A stretch of DNA of 61,354 nt from an uncultured Sutterella sp. (GCA_902463725.1 CABQGK010000014.1:1-61354); one strand, 5' to 3'. Shown: positions 36,131-45,565, counted from the stretch's first letter. Numbers and translations are program-made. The notes: generated by a model not told the origin, from the sequence alone.

Positions 36131-37279
36131 ATGAAAAAATCTCTTCTCGTCCTCGCGACGCTTGCCGCGACCGCTGGTTTTGCTCAGGCCGCCTCGGTTT
36201 CGCTCTACGGTGCTGCTGACCTCGGTTTGGTCTACAAGTACAACAAGGACACGGGCATGGACGCCTCCCATAGCTACCAGATGAAGAGCGGCAACCTTGG
36301 CAGCTCGAAGTTCGGCTTCAAGGGTAGCGAAGACCTTGGCAATGGCTACAGCGTGGGCTTCAAGCTCGAAAACGGCTTCATGGCCGATACGGGCACGCTC
36401 AAGGGTGCGAAGGACGGCCGCATTTTTGACCGTGAAGCGTCTCTGACGCTCACCACCCCGTTTGGTTCTCTGAGCGCGGGTCGTATGGGTGCGCTCTCTT
36501 CGGGTGCTGGCACCTACGATATCTTCCTGAGCTATGCGGACGTCTTCGACGGCGGCGTGGCTGACATCGGGGCTGGCTACTGGCACGGTACGGCGCGCTA
36601 CGACAATATGTTCACGTACGTGACGCCCGATATGAACGGCCTCAAGGTCTATCTGCAGTACGGTCTGCAAAATAGCGGCACGGAAAACGCTTCCGTGCGT
36701 GACAACGACCGTTACTGGGGTTTGGGCGTGACGTTTGATCACGGCCCGCTCGGCCTCGTTGCGGTGGTCGACAGCGTGATGCCCCAGCACAAAAAGGCTT
36801 CCCTCAATCAGGATGCCTTTACGGTGAGCCTCGGTGGTCACTATGACTTGGGTGGCGTCACCCCGTTTGTCGGCGTGCAGTACGGCAAGCACATGCAGAG
36901 CTTTGGCTTTGTCAACAGCGACCTCGAGGTTGGCAAGTACAAGGTCAATAGCGCTTACGTCAAGGGCTATGCCCTCTCGCTTGGTTCGAGCTTTGACCTC
37001 CCCGCGGGTACCTTGCGCGGCGTGATCTACTACTCGCAGGCCAAGGGGCTGATGGATGTGCAAGTTGGAAATGACCACGACATCTATAACCTTAAGAAGG
37101 GTTCAGTCCTCGGTGTTGGCGCTGTGTACTCCTACCCCTTGAGCAAACGCACGAAGCTCTACACGGGTGCGGGTTTCAACCATCAGAAGTACACGGCTCA
37201 GCTCTTCCGTGGCACGATGAGCGACTCTGTTAAGTCGAAGAATGCCGAAGTGGTCTTTGGTATCAACCACGCGTTCTAA
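36131..37279 (+). CDS. Outer-membrane porin 3
   Basis: A 382-residue porin with signal peptide MKKSLLVLATLAATAGFAQA and mature start SVSLYGAADLGLVYKY. Shared motifs are KFGFKGSEDLGNGYSVGFKL, SAGRMGALSSGAGTYDIFLS and YPLSKRTKLYTGAGFNHQ, and the end is FGINHAF. The ATG at 36131 follows AAGGA by 7 bases. A longer in-frame start upstream adds a segment unlike a signal peptide. The surface-loop regions differ from those of porins 1 and 2, as expected for duplicated porins under selection. A perfect palindrome lies upstream and a terminator downstream. Confidence 0.95.
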   Translation: MKKSLLVLATLAATAGFAQAASVSLYGAADLGLVYKYNKDTGMDASHSYQMKSGNLGSSKFGFKGSEDLGNGYSVGFKLENGFMADTGTLKGAKDGRIFDREASLTLTTPFGSLSAGRMGALSSGAGTYDIFLSYADVFDGGVADIGAGYWHGTARYDNMFTYVTPDMNGLKVYLQYGLQNSGTENASVRDNDRYWGLGVTFDHGPLGLVAVVDSVMPQHKKASLNQDAFTVSLGGHYDLGGVTPFVGVQYGKHMQSFGFVNSDLEVGKYKVNSAYVKGYALSLGSSFDLPAGTLRGVIYYSQAKGLMDVQVGNDHDIYNLKKGSVLGVGAVYSYPLSKRTKLYTGAGFNHQKYTAQLFRGTMSDSVKSKNAEVVFGINHAF

Positions 37280-37339
37280 GGCGAGAAGTTTTGCGTCAAA
37301 GCCCATGGGCTGACGCAGAAAATCTCGAAACCTCGCATC

Positions 37340-37382
37340 GCGCCGCAGTCCTCTCCTGAGGATTGCGGCGCTCGGTTTTTTG
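37340..37382 (+). terminator. Terminator after porin 3
   Basis: GCGCCGCAGTCCTC pairs with GAGGATTGCGGCGC around TCCT, and is followed by TCGGTTTTTT. It lies between convergent genes. Confidence 0.85.
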
Positions 37383-37410
37383 CCCCCAACTCGCGTCTTA
37401 TTTAGCTGTG

Positions 37411-38583
37411 TTAGTAGCAGGAAGTAATTCCTGTGCCTTCAACCAAAATGTCGATTAACCCCGTGTAGCTATAGATTCGCCAGCGTCGTTGCCCAGTGAG
37501 CTCCTTAACGATTCCCTCGCGAATTAAACTCGAGAGCGCCTTATTCACCGTCATAGGCATAAGGCCCGTGAGCGCTGAGAGCTCTGTTCCCGTGGTAATG
37601 GGGTGCTTGGCAAACGCCGAAAGGACTGCGAGCATGCTCGTGGCTTGACGACCGTTTTTCCCAACCGCAAGTTGATCATCTTTGAGCTTTTGCTGAAGCG
37701 CTGTCGCCACACGTGCACCATGCTGCGCCCCCGCAGCGAGTGCCTTGGCAATAAAGGAGAGGCACAACTCCCAGTCACCCTGCACAGGCACATTTTTGAG
37801 TACCTGCCGGTAGGCCTCACGGTGCTGATAGAGGTAGTAAGAGAGCGGCAGTGAGCGCGCACTCTTCATGCCACGCTCTCCAAGAAGCAAACTGGTGACT
37901 GCGCGGCACATACGGCCCGATCCCACCGAAAACGGTTGAATCACATCAAACTGCAAATGCGCTAGCCCCACCGTTGGAATGGTCGAAAACGACCCACAGG
38001 TCGAATGCACAAAGCCCTCCCACTCGTTCATTAAGCGTGGGACTTCTGCGGCGGGTGGCGGCAGAAGCGCGCCTCCTTCCCCAAGCGCCTCAGCCTCGTC
38101 GCTCAGGGAAAAGCCGGTGCGCCACCGCGCGGCATCTAGCGGGCGCTGCTCGGGGGTAAAAAGTCCACCATGAAGTTGAAGGATCGACTCAAGGAGCGCA
38201 GCGCGATCGCTGAGGCGTTCAAACGCGGCGCTGAGACTTTCTTCATAGCACTGCACCAACTCCGCTTGCGGCATCTCGCCGCAGAGCGTGCAGCCCAACT
38301 CCAAAAGATACAAGTCGCCCAACTCGACCGTGATCCCGTCAAGCGCGCAGGAGAGCTGCGCCTCAACGCGTGCCATATGCGCCGCAATGGTGTCACGATC
38401 CTCAAGCGTCGCCAGTACACCGCTAAAGTGCCCAAGCGACAGCATCGCCTCATCAAACTGCGCGGCGAGGTCGGTGCTAACGCGCACGGGCGGCTCTGGC
38501 GGAAGCGCATTGGGAATAAAAGCGCTACGAGCGTGGTTCAGAATCTGAAGCGAGACGGTGCGTCCTTGAGAGGTTCTCTGCAT
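37411..38583 (-). CDS. Fic-fold protein with a degenerate catalytic motif
   Basis: A 390-residue protein with the layout of a Fic/DOC protein. It has an N-terminal FIPNALPPEPPV segment, a Fic core, and a C-terminal winged helix (about 325-390, ITTGTELSALTGLMPMTVNKAL). The Fic motif HPFxDGNGRxGR is present at 216-227 as QPFSVGSGRMCR. The catalytic His is Gln, the metal-binding Asp is Val, Asn is Ser and one Gly is Cys. The family segment just before (AHLQFDVI) is kept. AMP transfer is therefore unlikely. The winged helix suggests a DNA-binding or regulatory role. The frame is intact. The start is uncertain because the ribosome site is weak. Confidence 0.8.
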   Translation of the reverse strand: MQRTSQGRTVSLQILNHARSAFIPNALPPEPPVRVSTDLAAQFDEAMLSLGHFSGVLATLEDRDTIAAHMARVEAQLSCALDGITVELGDLYLLELGCTLCGEMPQAELVQCYEESLSAAFERLSDRAALLESILQLHGGLFTPEQRPLDAARWRTGFSLSDEAEALGEGGALLPPPAAEVPRLMNEWEGFVHSTCGSFSTIPTVGLAHLQFDVIQPFSVGSGRMCRAVTSLLLGERGMKSARSLPLSYYLYQHREAYRQVLKNVPVQGDWELCLSFIAKALAAGAQHGARVATALQQKLKDDQLAVGKNGRQATSMLAVLSAFAKHPITTGTELSALTGLMPMTVNKALSSLIREGIVKELTGQRRWRIYSYTGLIDILVEGTGITSCY

Positions 38584-38849
38584 AGGCTAAACGAAATGAA
38601 TCAATCAGCTAATTCTACAGAAGCACCACCTCGTTAAGCGCTAATCTAAGGTATCGAGGCAGTATCAACTTACGTCATCAGCATGGATACCATGCTCTCG
38701 CAAGCCCGTCGATCAGAAGTTGTCTGCACAAAGCGCGCAAAAAAAGACACCCAGCACCGATCAAAGTCACAGACTCTGAGCACTGGGCGTCAAGGAGCGA
38801 ATCGAGGCGCTCGCCCGAACCGAGCGGTAGAGCAAGCGCTCACGCTTCG

Positions 38850-40370
38850 TTAGCTCTTCATCACCTCCATCCCAGCCACACGGCCAAAGACCAAGCAGTC
38901 CAAAATGGCCACTGTGCCGAGGCGTACCGCGCCATGCACGAGTGCGCAGGCTTCACCCGCCGCGAATAGATGCGGAATCGGTTTGTCGGTACGCACATCG
39001 AGCACACGCGTCTTTTCATCGGTGACGAGTCCGCCCATGCAGTGATGCACCTTGGGCTGGAGCTCACCCGCAAACCAAGGCCCCTCGGTGAGCGGCACCT
39101 GATCATTATTGATATAGCGACTCCAGACGGGGTCTTTCTTGCTCTTTACCACCTCGTTGAATTCCGTGATGGTCTTTTTGAGCGCGGCTTCATCAATGCC
39201 CATTCCTTTGGCAAGCGCTTCGAGCGTATCGAACCGCTCGATGCATTTACGGTTCATCAGGTCTTCCAAGCGACCAGGACGCTCCTTACGGAAGATCTTC
39301 AAGTTCGCTTCGTTGCAAATTGCGTAGCAGCGCTTACCGTTTTGCTGCTCAATAGTGATCGCATCCGCGCGCACCTTACGGTTAGCGAGCTCGTTGACAA
39401 AGCGCAGCCCTGCGGCATTAACCCAGAGACCATGCTCAGCGGCCGCTTGCTGGTTAAATTGCCACCCCGTACCCATGCCTTTTTCATGGGGATTGCCCCA
39501 AGGACCGCACTGAATCCAGTCGTTTTGCACCTGTAGCGCCCCAATGGCACTTGTTTCGCGCCAGAGCTCTGCGGTTGCGCCAGGTTGATTCGTTGTATCG
39601 AGCTTTTCGTTGAGCTTGGGATCTTGCCACATACGGTATGCAAGGTCCGCGCCGAACCCGCCATACGCAAGCACCACACCTTTGGTGGCTTTCAGGTATT
39701 TCACACGGCCCGATTGAGCATCGGGGAATTTGTAGCCTTCTCTGACCATCAAGCCTTCTACCACGCCGGTCTTGGGATTACGGAGAATACGCTCCACAAA
39801 GACGCGGTTGCGTAACACGACGCCCAGCGCCTTGCACTTCTCGAGCTCCTTAATCACAATGCCCGCACCCGTCCCCTCTTTCGTCGTGACATAGCGCGGC
39901 ACCGAGTGACCGCCCTCCTGACCAATGGCGTCAGGAAGGAACTCAACGCCAAGCTCGTTAACACACCACTCGTAATTGGAGAGCGCCTTCTCAGCCATGA
40001 ACCGCACCTTAGCGGTGGAGTTCATGTAGTTGCCCGCCTTGAGGATGTCCTTGGTAAGAAGTTCCACACTATCTTCAATGCCCGCTTTCTTCTGCTGAGG
40101 GCAGCCCGTAGCCACCATGAGGCCGCCATTGATCACGGAGTTGCCACCGTAGGTGCGCATCTTTTCGAGTACAACCACATCTGCACCGAGCTTTTTCGCT
40201 TCAATCGCAGCAGCCAAGCCCGCAAAGCCCGAACCGATGACGAGCACATCGTGGGTCTCATCCCACTTCGCTGGCATTTCGGTCACTTCAGCAGCGGCAA
40301 CGCCCGAGAGCATCGCAGCACTGCTTGCGATCGTGGTCCCTAAAAAACGACGACGAGAAATTTCTGACAT
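38850..40370 (-). CDS. Tat-exported FAD-dependent fumarate-reductase-like flavoprotein
   Basis: A 506-residue flavoprotein of the flavocytochrome c/fumarate reductase family. A Tat signal is visible in SRRRFLG followed by a hydrophobic stretch ending SGVAAAE. The FAD-binding motif is VLVIGSGFAGLAAAIEAKKL, with VVVLEKM after it. The C-terminal FAD segment HCMGGLVTDEKTRVLD and AAGEACALVHGAVRLG are typical. It should act in the periplasm as a reductase of fumarate or a related organic acceptor, fed by a cytochrome encoded elsewhere. The ATG at 40370 follows AAGGAG. A perfect FNR box lies about 105 bases upstream, so expression under oxygen limitation is expected. The exact substrate is unknown. 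Confidence 0.88.
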   Translation of the reverse strand: MSEISRRRFLGTTIASSAAMLSGVAAAEVTEMPAKWDETHDVLVIGSGFAGLAAAIEAKKLGADVVVLEKMRTYGGNSVINGGLMVATGCPQQKKAGIEDSVELLTKDILKAGNYMNSTAKVRFMAEKALSNYEWCVNELGVEFLPDAIGQEGGHSVPRYVTTKEGTGAGIVIKELEKCKALGVVLRNRVFVERILRNPKTGVVEGLMVREGYKFPDAQSGRVKYLKATKGVVLAYGGFGADLAYRMWQDPKLNEKLDTTNQPGATAELWRETSAIGALQVQNDWIQCGPWGNPHEKGMGTGWQFNQQAAAEHGLWVNAAGLRFVNELANRKVRADAITIEQQNGKRCYAICNEANLKIFRKERPGRLEDLMNRKCIERFDTLEALAKGMGIDEAALKKTITEFNEVVKSKKDPVWSRYINNDQVPLTEGPWFAGELQPKVHHCMGGLVTDEKTRVLDVRTDKPIPHLFAAGEACALVHGAVRLGTVAILDCLVFGRVAGMEVMKS

Positions 40371-40472
40371 AGTCAACTCCTTCGAAGCTCAAACACGGTG
40401 TCTCGCAGGAGATTCTGCGAGTAAACCTCTGAGTCTCCATTACCTAGACTAAGTCTTTTTGATTCACCCACA

Positions 40473-40486
40473 TTGATTAATATCAA
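40473..40486 (-). promoter_or_regulatory. Perfect FNR/Anr box of the flavoprotein promoter
   Basis: TTGAT-TAAT-ATCAA matches the FNR consensus TTGATN4ATCAA in every fixed position. Read on the minus strand, a -10-like TAGTCT (40451-40446) begins 22 bases after the box. This is the spacing of a class II FNR-activated promoter. Confidence 0.8.
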
Positions 40487-41338
40487 GGTATTAACCAACA
40501 GATTATGTAGGGTTTTCACTATGTGCGCTAAACGCAACTCGCAGTGGCGTTCGCAGTGAGATAAAAGAATTTGGGTTTTATGTGCTGTCAGCAAAAAGTA
40601 TGCGTCGCGCTTGCATCCTCACCAAGTGCGCAAAGAAAAAGCGCCCAAGCCGGGGGCGGCACTTCGTGAGCGGCGCGGAGACAACATGCTTAACCTGTAC
40701 AAACAGGCAGATCTTGGGAGGACAAGGAGCGCAAACGCATCACGCAGAAAGCACTCTCTCGTCAGAATATCGGGGGCTCCCAAAAAAAGAACCGCTACGA
40801 AGTTTGCCGCACACCCGGCCCGTGCGCAGAGGGTAATGCATGAGGGTGTTTCGCACGAGGCACTCCATCCCAAGTACGCCTCTAGTGTGCGCTTACCTCT
40901 GCATTCCGAAGACAGCCTGACCAAAGCTCCCATTGCTAGCAAAAAAACGTAAAGGTAGGCAGAAGGAGACGAACGCCGCGACCAACTGGCGAAAGCCTGC
41001 CTTTGTGAGCAACGGGAAAACTGCCTTCAGTATTGAAGTCTACTGAGCGCAACGCCTGCTATCTACCTCCCGATGGAGGTAATAAGAGCAGGTGCGGCTT
41101 GGAAAAGCGTGAAAAAAGCCGTGTTGACGAAGTTTCAAAACCCCTAGTTCGTAATGTAAATTTTGTTCACCGAAAGTCGTTAGGATAGACGCTTGCTAGT
41201 AGAATTAGCCACAACTTGGCGCTAGTGTGCACAGTCGTCAAGCGGTTTCCCCAATGCCTCCCTTCTCCGCGCCCACTTGGTAAGCAGGGCAGCAGGAGGG
41301 TTTGTGACAACGACTATCGATTCTCAGAAAGGACGTCA
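40487..41338. other. Intergenic region before the glycosyltransferase locus
   Basis: About 850 bases without a credible gene. Short plus-strand frames at 40582-40952 encode basic, low-complexity peptides without family features. The region contains the stem-loop at 41055-41092 and presumably the promoter of the glycosyltransferase cluster. Confidence 0.45.
41055..41092 (+). promoter_or_regulatory. Nested stem-loop upstream of the GT2 cluster
   Basis: CCTGCT…AGCAGG encloses a perfect TACCTCC-CGAT-GGAGGTA hairpin. No T tract follows. It may be an mRNA leader structure or an RNA-binding target; the loop stem contains a GGAGG that would be hidden by pairing. Confidence 0.35.
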
Positions 41339-42421
41339 ATGTCTTTAACCACGTACACGCCATTAGTGTCCGTTATCGTGCCCACGTATAACTGTGAGCA
41401 CTACATTAGAGAGGCGTTAACCTCGCTCATTGGGCAAACTTACCGTCACCTAGAAATTCTGGTTGTTGATGATGGCAGCCATGACGGCTCGCTTGCGAGC
41501 ATGCTCGCGTTCGCAGCGCAGGACCGTCGAATTCGCATCATTTCTCATGCCAATAAAGGGGTTTCTGGTGCGCGCAACGCCGCGCTTGATGCGGCGAGCG
41601 GCGAATTCATTATGTTTTTGGATTCAGACGACACCTTCAAGGTCGAGGCGGTGGAAAAGCTTGTTGCTGCAATGCTGGCACGCGACACGTCGGAGACGGC
41701 TATTGATCTAGCGCTCATGGGCCGTCATTCTGTTGCAGCGGGCCGCTCGCTGCCCAAAAATGATGGTGATTTTATTGATCGACTCCCCTACGGGGCGACT
41801 TCACTCACCGCAAAGCTTCTCGCTGCGCTACCCTTTGCAGTGCAGCACTACATCTATCGTCGCGCCACACTCACTCGCCATCACATTCGTTTTCTCGAAG
41901 GTGTCTTGAACGAGGACGTGGGTTTTGGGGACAAGTGTCTGCTCGTCTCTCAGCGCATCAGCGTTGTGCATGAACGGCTTTTCAACTACCGGCTGCTTGC
42001 CAATTCCATCACCGCCGAGCTCGATCAACATCGGGAGCGACATATTGAGAGTCTTTTGGCCAACCTGCTTGAGGTACTCGCTTGGCTGAGAAACGTACCC
42101 GAGAGCGAGCGCAACCAAGCACTGATTAGACCGCTACTCGAAGTCCGAACCGATGTGATCTTTACTAAACTTGCGGCTCTCCCCAAAGAGATGCACGACG
42201 CGCTCAGCGAGCGCATCTGTCGCGAACTCTCTACGGAGCCGATGCTCAAGCGTATGCTTCCCGTGCGCTATGGTTTTGGCGGTCTGAGAATCGACGTACG
42301 GCGCACCTTTAAGCATGAGCAGCCGAGCGTGCTTCTCACCGTCTCACTATTTGGACAGAAGCTCTTTAAACACAACTCTCCGCGCCTCAGTCGCCTCAAA
42401 GTATTTGGAGGCGAGCGATGA
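41339..42421 (+). CDS. Family 2 glycosyltransferase (first of the cluster)
   Basis: A 360-residue GT2 enzyme. The GT-A domain opens with VSVIVPTYNCEHYIREALTSL, followed by ILVVDDGSHDGS and the metal site FIMFLDSDDTFKVEAV. The C-terminal 150 residues are helical. AAAGGA precedes the ATG at 41339. Its stop overlaps the start of the next GT2 gene (ATGA), so the two are coupled. It probably adds a sugar to lipo-oligosaccharide or capsule. It is similar in layout to the GT2 at 14885. Donor and acceptor cannot be told. Confidence 0.9.
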   Translation: MSLTTYTPLVSVIVPTYNCEHYIREALTSLIGQTYRHLEILVVDDGSHDGSLASMLAFAAQDRRIRIISHANKGVSGARNAALDAASGEFIMFLDSDDTFKVEAVEKLVAAMLARDTSETAIDLALMGRHSVAAGRSLPKNDGDFIDRLPYGATSLTAKLLAALPFAVQHYIYRRATLTRHHIRFLEGVLNEDVGFGDKCLLVSQRISVVHERLFNYRLLANSITAELDQHRERHIESLLANLLEVLAWLRNVPESERNQALIRPLLEVRTDVIFTKLAALPKEMHDALSERICRELSTEPMLKRMLPVRYGFGGLRIDVRRTFKHEQPSVLLTVSLFGQKLFKHNSPRLSRLKVFGGER

Positions 42422-43767
42422 CCTCAGCCAAACCGCTCATCTCTGTGATCATGCCGCTTTTCAACAAAGCGCCATATGTGGGTGAGGCAATTGAAAGTGT
42501 GCTCGCGCAGACTTATGAAAACTGGGAGCTCATCATCGTTGATGATGCAAGCTATGACCGCTCACGCACTGTGGCGCAGCGCTACACGAGCAATCGCATC
42601 CGCATCGAGGCGCTTGCGACCAACTCGGGTAGCCCCTCACGACCGCGTAACGTCGCGCTCTCGCTTGCGAGCGGAAAATACTTTCTTCCGCTTGACGCGG
42701 ATGATCTATTAACACCAGATTGTCTGAGCCGCATGGTAGACGCCGCTGAAAGGGGGTTGGGTGACGTGATCACCTGCCAAGCCACCTATTTTGGGGAGGC
42801 GTCCCCACCCACTAAGCATCCGCCCATTGCGTCTCGCGAGCAGATGCGCCATGGCAACGTGGTCTACAACACCTCACTCTGCCGCGTGAGCGACTGGCAG
42901 CGCTACGGCGGCTATGACGAGTCACTGCTCACGTTCGAAGAAGATTGGGCATACTTTCTCAACTATGTCGATGAGGAGCGGTTTTTCTACCATATCCCTG
43001 AGCCGCTCTTTTACTATCGGCAACTTGCCAATAGCCGCAATCATCAAATTACCCACAATCGAGCGGCACGACGCCAGTCCTTGGAGCGCATTCGAGCCAA
43101 ACACCCCGCGCTCTTTGCGGAAGCGCCTTGGTTTGAGGTTAGCCTCCCAGATCGACTCCGCGTGGCGATCTACGCGCTTTTTCATAGCAAGGTCTCGACA
43201 CGCAAGCGGCTTCTCGAGTGCGCCGAACCCAAGCTCCCCATGACATCTGCGTCGCGCATTGCGCTCGCTGTAGCCGCTGGCAATGGCACGCCCGAAGCGC
43301 TCTGTGGACTCACGGCAATGCTCGATGAGCTCCCAACGCTTGGTTTTGCGGCGCTTGTGCTCTCGGGTACGGCTGAAACCGAACACACAGCAGCATTATT
43401 AGAGAAAGCCACGGCATTGGGGCTCGATGCTCGCTTTGCGCAGCTCGCAGCACGTGCGAGCAACCCGCTTCATGAGGGCGCAGTGCTAGCAAAGCAATGC
43501 CTCGCCGCAGACTGGATTCTGCTTCTTGATGGGCGCGAAACACTCTGTGCTCCGCCAAACGCCCTCAAGAGCGTGACGGCCAATTCGCGCGCTGCGCTCC
43601 TTTGGATTGCTCCAGCCACAGAAAGCGCTGTGAGCGCGCGGCCCCTCATTCGTGCAACGGACTACGTTGGGATTGACGCTTACAATAACGTGGTCTATGT
43701 GCATCATCCACATCGCACACTCACTGTGGATCAGCTCTCTGTGAGAGCGATTGCCGCTGAACATTAA
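42418..43767 (+). CDS. Family 2 glycosyltransferase with an extra C-terminal domain
   Basis: A 449-residue GT2 protein. The catalytic domain has LISVIMPLFNKAPYVGEAIESV, IIVDDASYDRS and YFLPLDADDLLTPDCLSRM. Residues from about 280 form an additional domain (LPMTSASRIALAVAAGNGTP … WILLLDGRETLC) that looks like a second, reduced nucleotide-sugar or GT-A-like domain, since it has LLLDGRE in place of a DxD motif. GGAGG lies before the start, which overlaps the previous stop. It could be a bifunctional or chain-length-related enzyme; this is inference. The next GT2 follows by 10 bases. Confidence 0.85.
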   Translation: MTSAKPLISVIMPLFNKAPYVGEAIESVLAQTYENWELIIVDDASYDRSRTVAQRYTSNRIRIEALATNSGSPSRPRNVALSLASGKYFLPLDADDLLTPDCLSRMVDAAERGLGDVITCQATYFGEASPPTKHPPIASREQMRHGNVVYNTSLCRVSDWQRYGGYDESLLTFEEDWAYFLNYVDEERFFYHIPEPLFYYRQLANSRNHQITHNRAARRQSLERIRAKHPALFAEAPWFEVSLPDRLRVAIYALFHSKVSTRKRLLECAEPKLPMTSASRIALAVAAGNGTPEALCGLTAMLDELPTLGFAALVLSGTAETEHTAALLEKATALGLDARFAQLAARASNPLHEGAVLAKQCLAADWILLLDGRETLCAPPNALKSVTANSRAALLWIAPATESAVSARPLIRATDYVGIDAYNNVVYVHHPHRTLTVDQLSVRAIAAEH

Positions 43768-43777
43768 AGGGCTTCTC

Positions 43778-44836
43778 ATGACGACCGCCAACTCACCACG
43801 TTTTGGTATTGTGATTCCGATTTACAACACCGCCCCCTATATCGCTGAATGCATCCGTTCGCTCAAAGCGCAGCAGTACAAAGATTTTCTCGCTGTCTGC
43901 GTCGACGATGGCTCTACTGACGGCAGCCACGAGGCGCTCAACGAGGCGGTTGCAGGAGATGAGCGTTTCCTGATTTTAGAGAACCCCCACCTGGGCGTTT
44001 CCGCAGCACGTAACCGCGCGCTCGAAGAAATTAAGCAACGGCGCCTTGACTATGTCGCCTTTCTCGATAGTGACGACATTGTTGAACCCACGTGGCTCTC
44101 CGACTATGCGGTAGCCATCCAAGCAGCGATGAAGGTGGGCGTTGCGCTTGATTATGGTGTTTGTGGTGCAAAAAAACTACTACGCACAGGCTACCAACAG
44201 GTCTATCAGGATTGCGCCCAGCATGCGCTCGGGCGTGACGAGGCCATCCGTGAGTTTGTCAAAACTGATGAAGCGTTCAACTTTCGCACGAATCAAACGA
44301 GCTTTCTCGGTGGAAAAGTCTTTCGTCTCGCTGCGCTGGGTGACGTTTACTTCCAAAGTCCCGTTGACGGCGTCGAAGATCAGGCCTTCGTGCTCGAGAT
44401 GTTGCTACGCATTGAGCGCGGCGTGATGCTTGAGCAGCAGAACTACATTTACCGCAGGCGGCGCTCTTCGCTCAGTATGGAACACGCTCACAATACGCAG
44501 TTAGGATGGCTCTACCTTAAGTTTACGCAACGACTCCCTTGCACAGGGTCACTGGCTAGGGGGGTATTCACCCGTACGCACGAACTTTGGTGGGCGCAGA
44601 TGCGTACGCTTTCGATGCAAAAAAGCCCGTTTTATGCCGAATGGGCGCGGTTTGGCCTTGCCTTGGAAAACTTAGGTCGATCAACCAGCATGAATATGCA
44701 ACAGAGAAAGCGCCACCTTCTCAATCGGCTTCATCTGCTCAGAGGGTTTCTCGCACTAAAGCGCCGCTTCGGCGATGGCGATTACCGAATTGACCGTATC
44801 AGTGAGCCGCTTAACGAAGACGCCCTCTTCCCATAA
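43778..44836 (+). CDS. Family 2 glycosyltransferase (third of the cluster)
   Basis: A 352-residue GT2 enzyme with FGIVIPIYNTAPYIAECIRSL, CVDDGSTDGSHEAL, VSAARNRALEE and the metal site VAFLDSDDIVEPTWLSDY. The start at 43778 is chosen because the domain begins right after it and AAAGGG lies 8 bases upstream. An earlier TTG in frame overlaps the previous gene. The C terminus is basic and may lie on the inner membrane face. It closes a three-gene operon that builds part of a surface glycan. The response regulator gene follows after about 95 bases. Confidence 0.88.
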   Translation: MTTANSPRFGIVIPIYNTAPYIAECIRSLKAQQYKDFLAVCVDDGSTDGSHEALNEAVAGDERFLILENPHLGVSAARNRALEEIKQRRLDYVAFLDSDDIVEPTWLSDYAVAIQAAMKVGVALDYGVCGAKKLLRTGYQQVYQDCAQHALGRDEAIREFVKTDEAFNFRTNQTSFLGGKVFRLAALGDVYFQSPVDGVEDQAFVLEMLLRIERGVMLEQQNYIYRRRRSSLSMEHAHNTQLGWLYLKFTQRLPCTGSLARGVFTRTHELWWAQMRTLSMQKSPFYAEWARFGLALENLGRSTSMNMQQRKRHLLNRLHLLRGFLALKRRFGDGDYRIDRISEPLNEDALFP

Positions 44837-44932
44837 AGCCGTGCAAGCGCGGTGAGAGCAAGATTTGCTATAGACTCTGCTACGCAGCATAACTCAGCCT
44901 AGCGCAGCGCCACAACGAGGAGAACGACTCCG

Positions 44933-45565
44933 ATGAATACTTACCAAGCCCCCCTGATTCGAATCATCGACGATGACGCATCATTGCGCGAAAGCACACG
45001 ACTGCTTCTCGAGACTTTGGGTTGGGAAGTGCAGACCTATGAAAGCGCGGTGGAGTTTCTCGCGAGCGATCGGCTCCTGCGCCCAGGTTGCCTCATCCTT
45101 GACGTACGCATGCCCGAGATGACGGGGCTCGAACTTCAGCAAACACTCGTACGCCGTGGGTGCTCACATCTTGCGATCATCTTTCTTTCTGCGCACGGCG
45201 ATATTCAAATGGCTGTACAGACCATGCGGCACGGTGCGGTGGACTTTTTAGAAAAGCCCGTTGAACCTCATCAACTGCTGCAACGCGTCACCATGGCCGT
45301 GGCCAAGACACTTCAAGAAAGCGCCCGCGCTGATGAGCTCGCGCAGCTTAAAGCGCGCGTGGAGAAACTCTCTGCGCGTGAGCGCGAGGTGGCTGAGCTC
45401 ATTGCCAATGGGTTGAGGAATAAGCAAATTGCGCGTGAGCTCAACATCGAAGAGAGTACCGTGAAAATGCACCGCGCTAACGCCATGGCGAAACTCGCGG
45501 TCAGCACCCCAGCTGAGTTAACCCGCATCTTTACCACGCTCGAAATTTTGGCCGAGAACGCATAG
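44933..45565 (+). CDS. FixJ/NarL-type response regulator
   Basis: A 210-residue two-domain regulator. The receiver domain (about 8-120) has IIDDDASLRE, the phospho-acceptor in LILDVRMPEMTG, the Thr/Ser position in IIFLSAHGD and Lys in FLEKPVEP, all as in FixJ/TtrR proteins. The C-terminal LuxR helix-turn-helix is in SAREREVAELIANGLRNKQI and ARELNIEESTVKMHRANAM. ACGAGGAG precedes the ATG. No sensor kinase is adjacent, so it is an orphan in this window. Its place between glycosyltransferase genes allows a role in surface-glycan control, but that is only position. Confidence 0.9.
   Translation: MNTYQAPLIRIIDDDASLRESTRLLLETLGWEVQTYESAVEFLASDRLLRPGCLILDVRMPEMTGLELQQTLVRRGCSHLAIIFLSAHGDIQMAVQTMRHGAVDFLEKPVEPHQLLQRVTMAVAKTLQESARADELAQLKARVEKLSAREREVAELIANGLRNKQIARELNIEESTVKMHRANAMAKLAVSTPAELTRIFTTLEILAENA

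Noticed and set aside
40582..40952. Overlapping short plus-strand frames upstream of the GT2 cluster
   Set aside because: The proteins are basic and low in complexity, overlap each other in different frames and have no ribosome sites or recognisable motifs.
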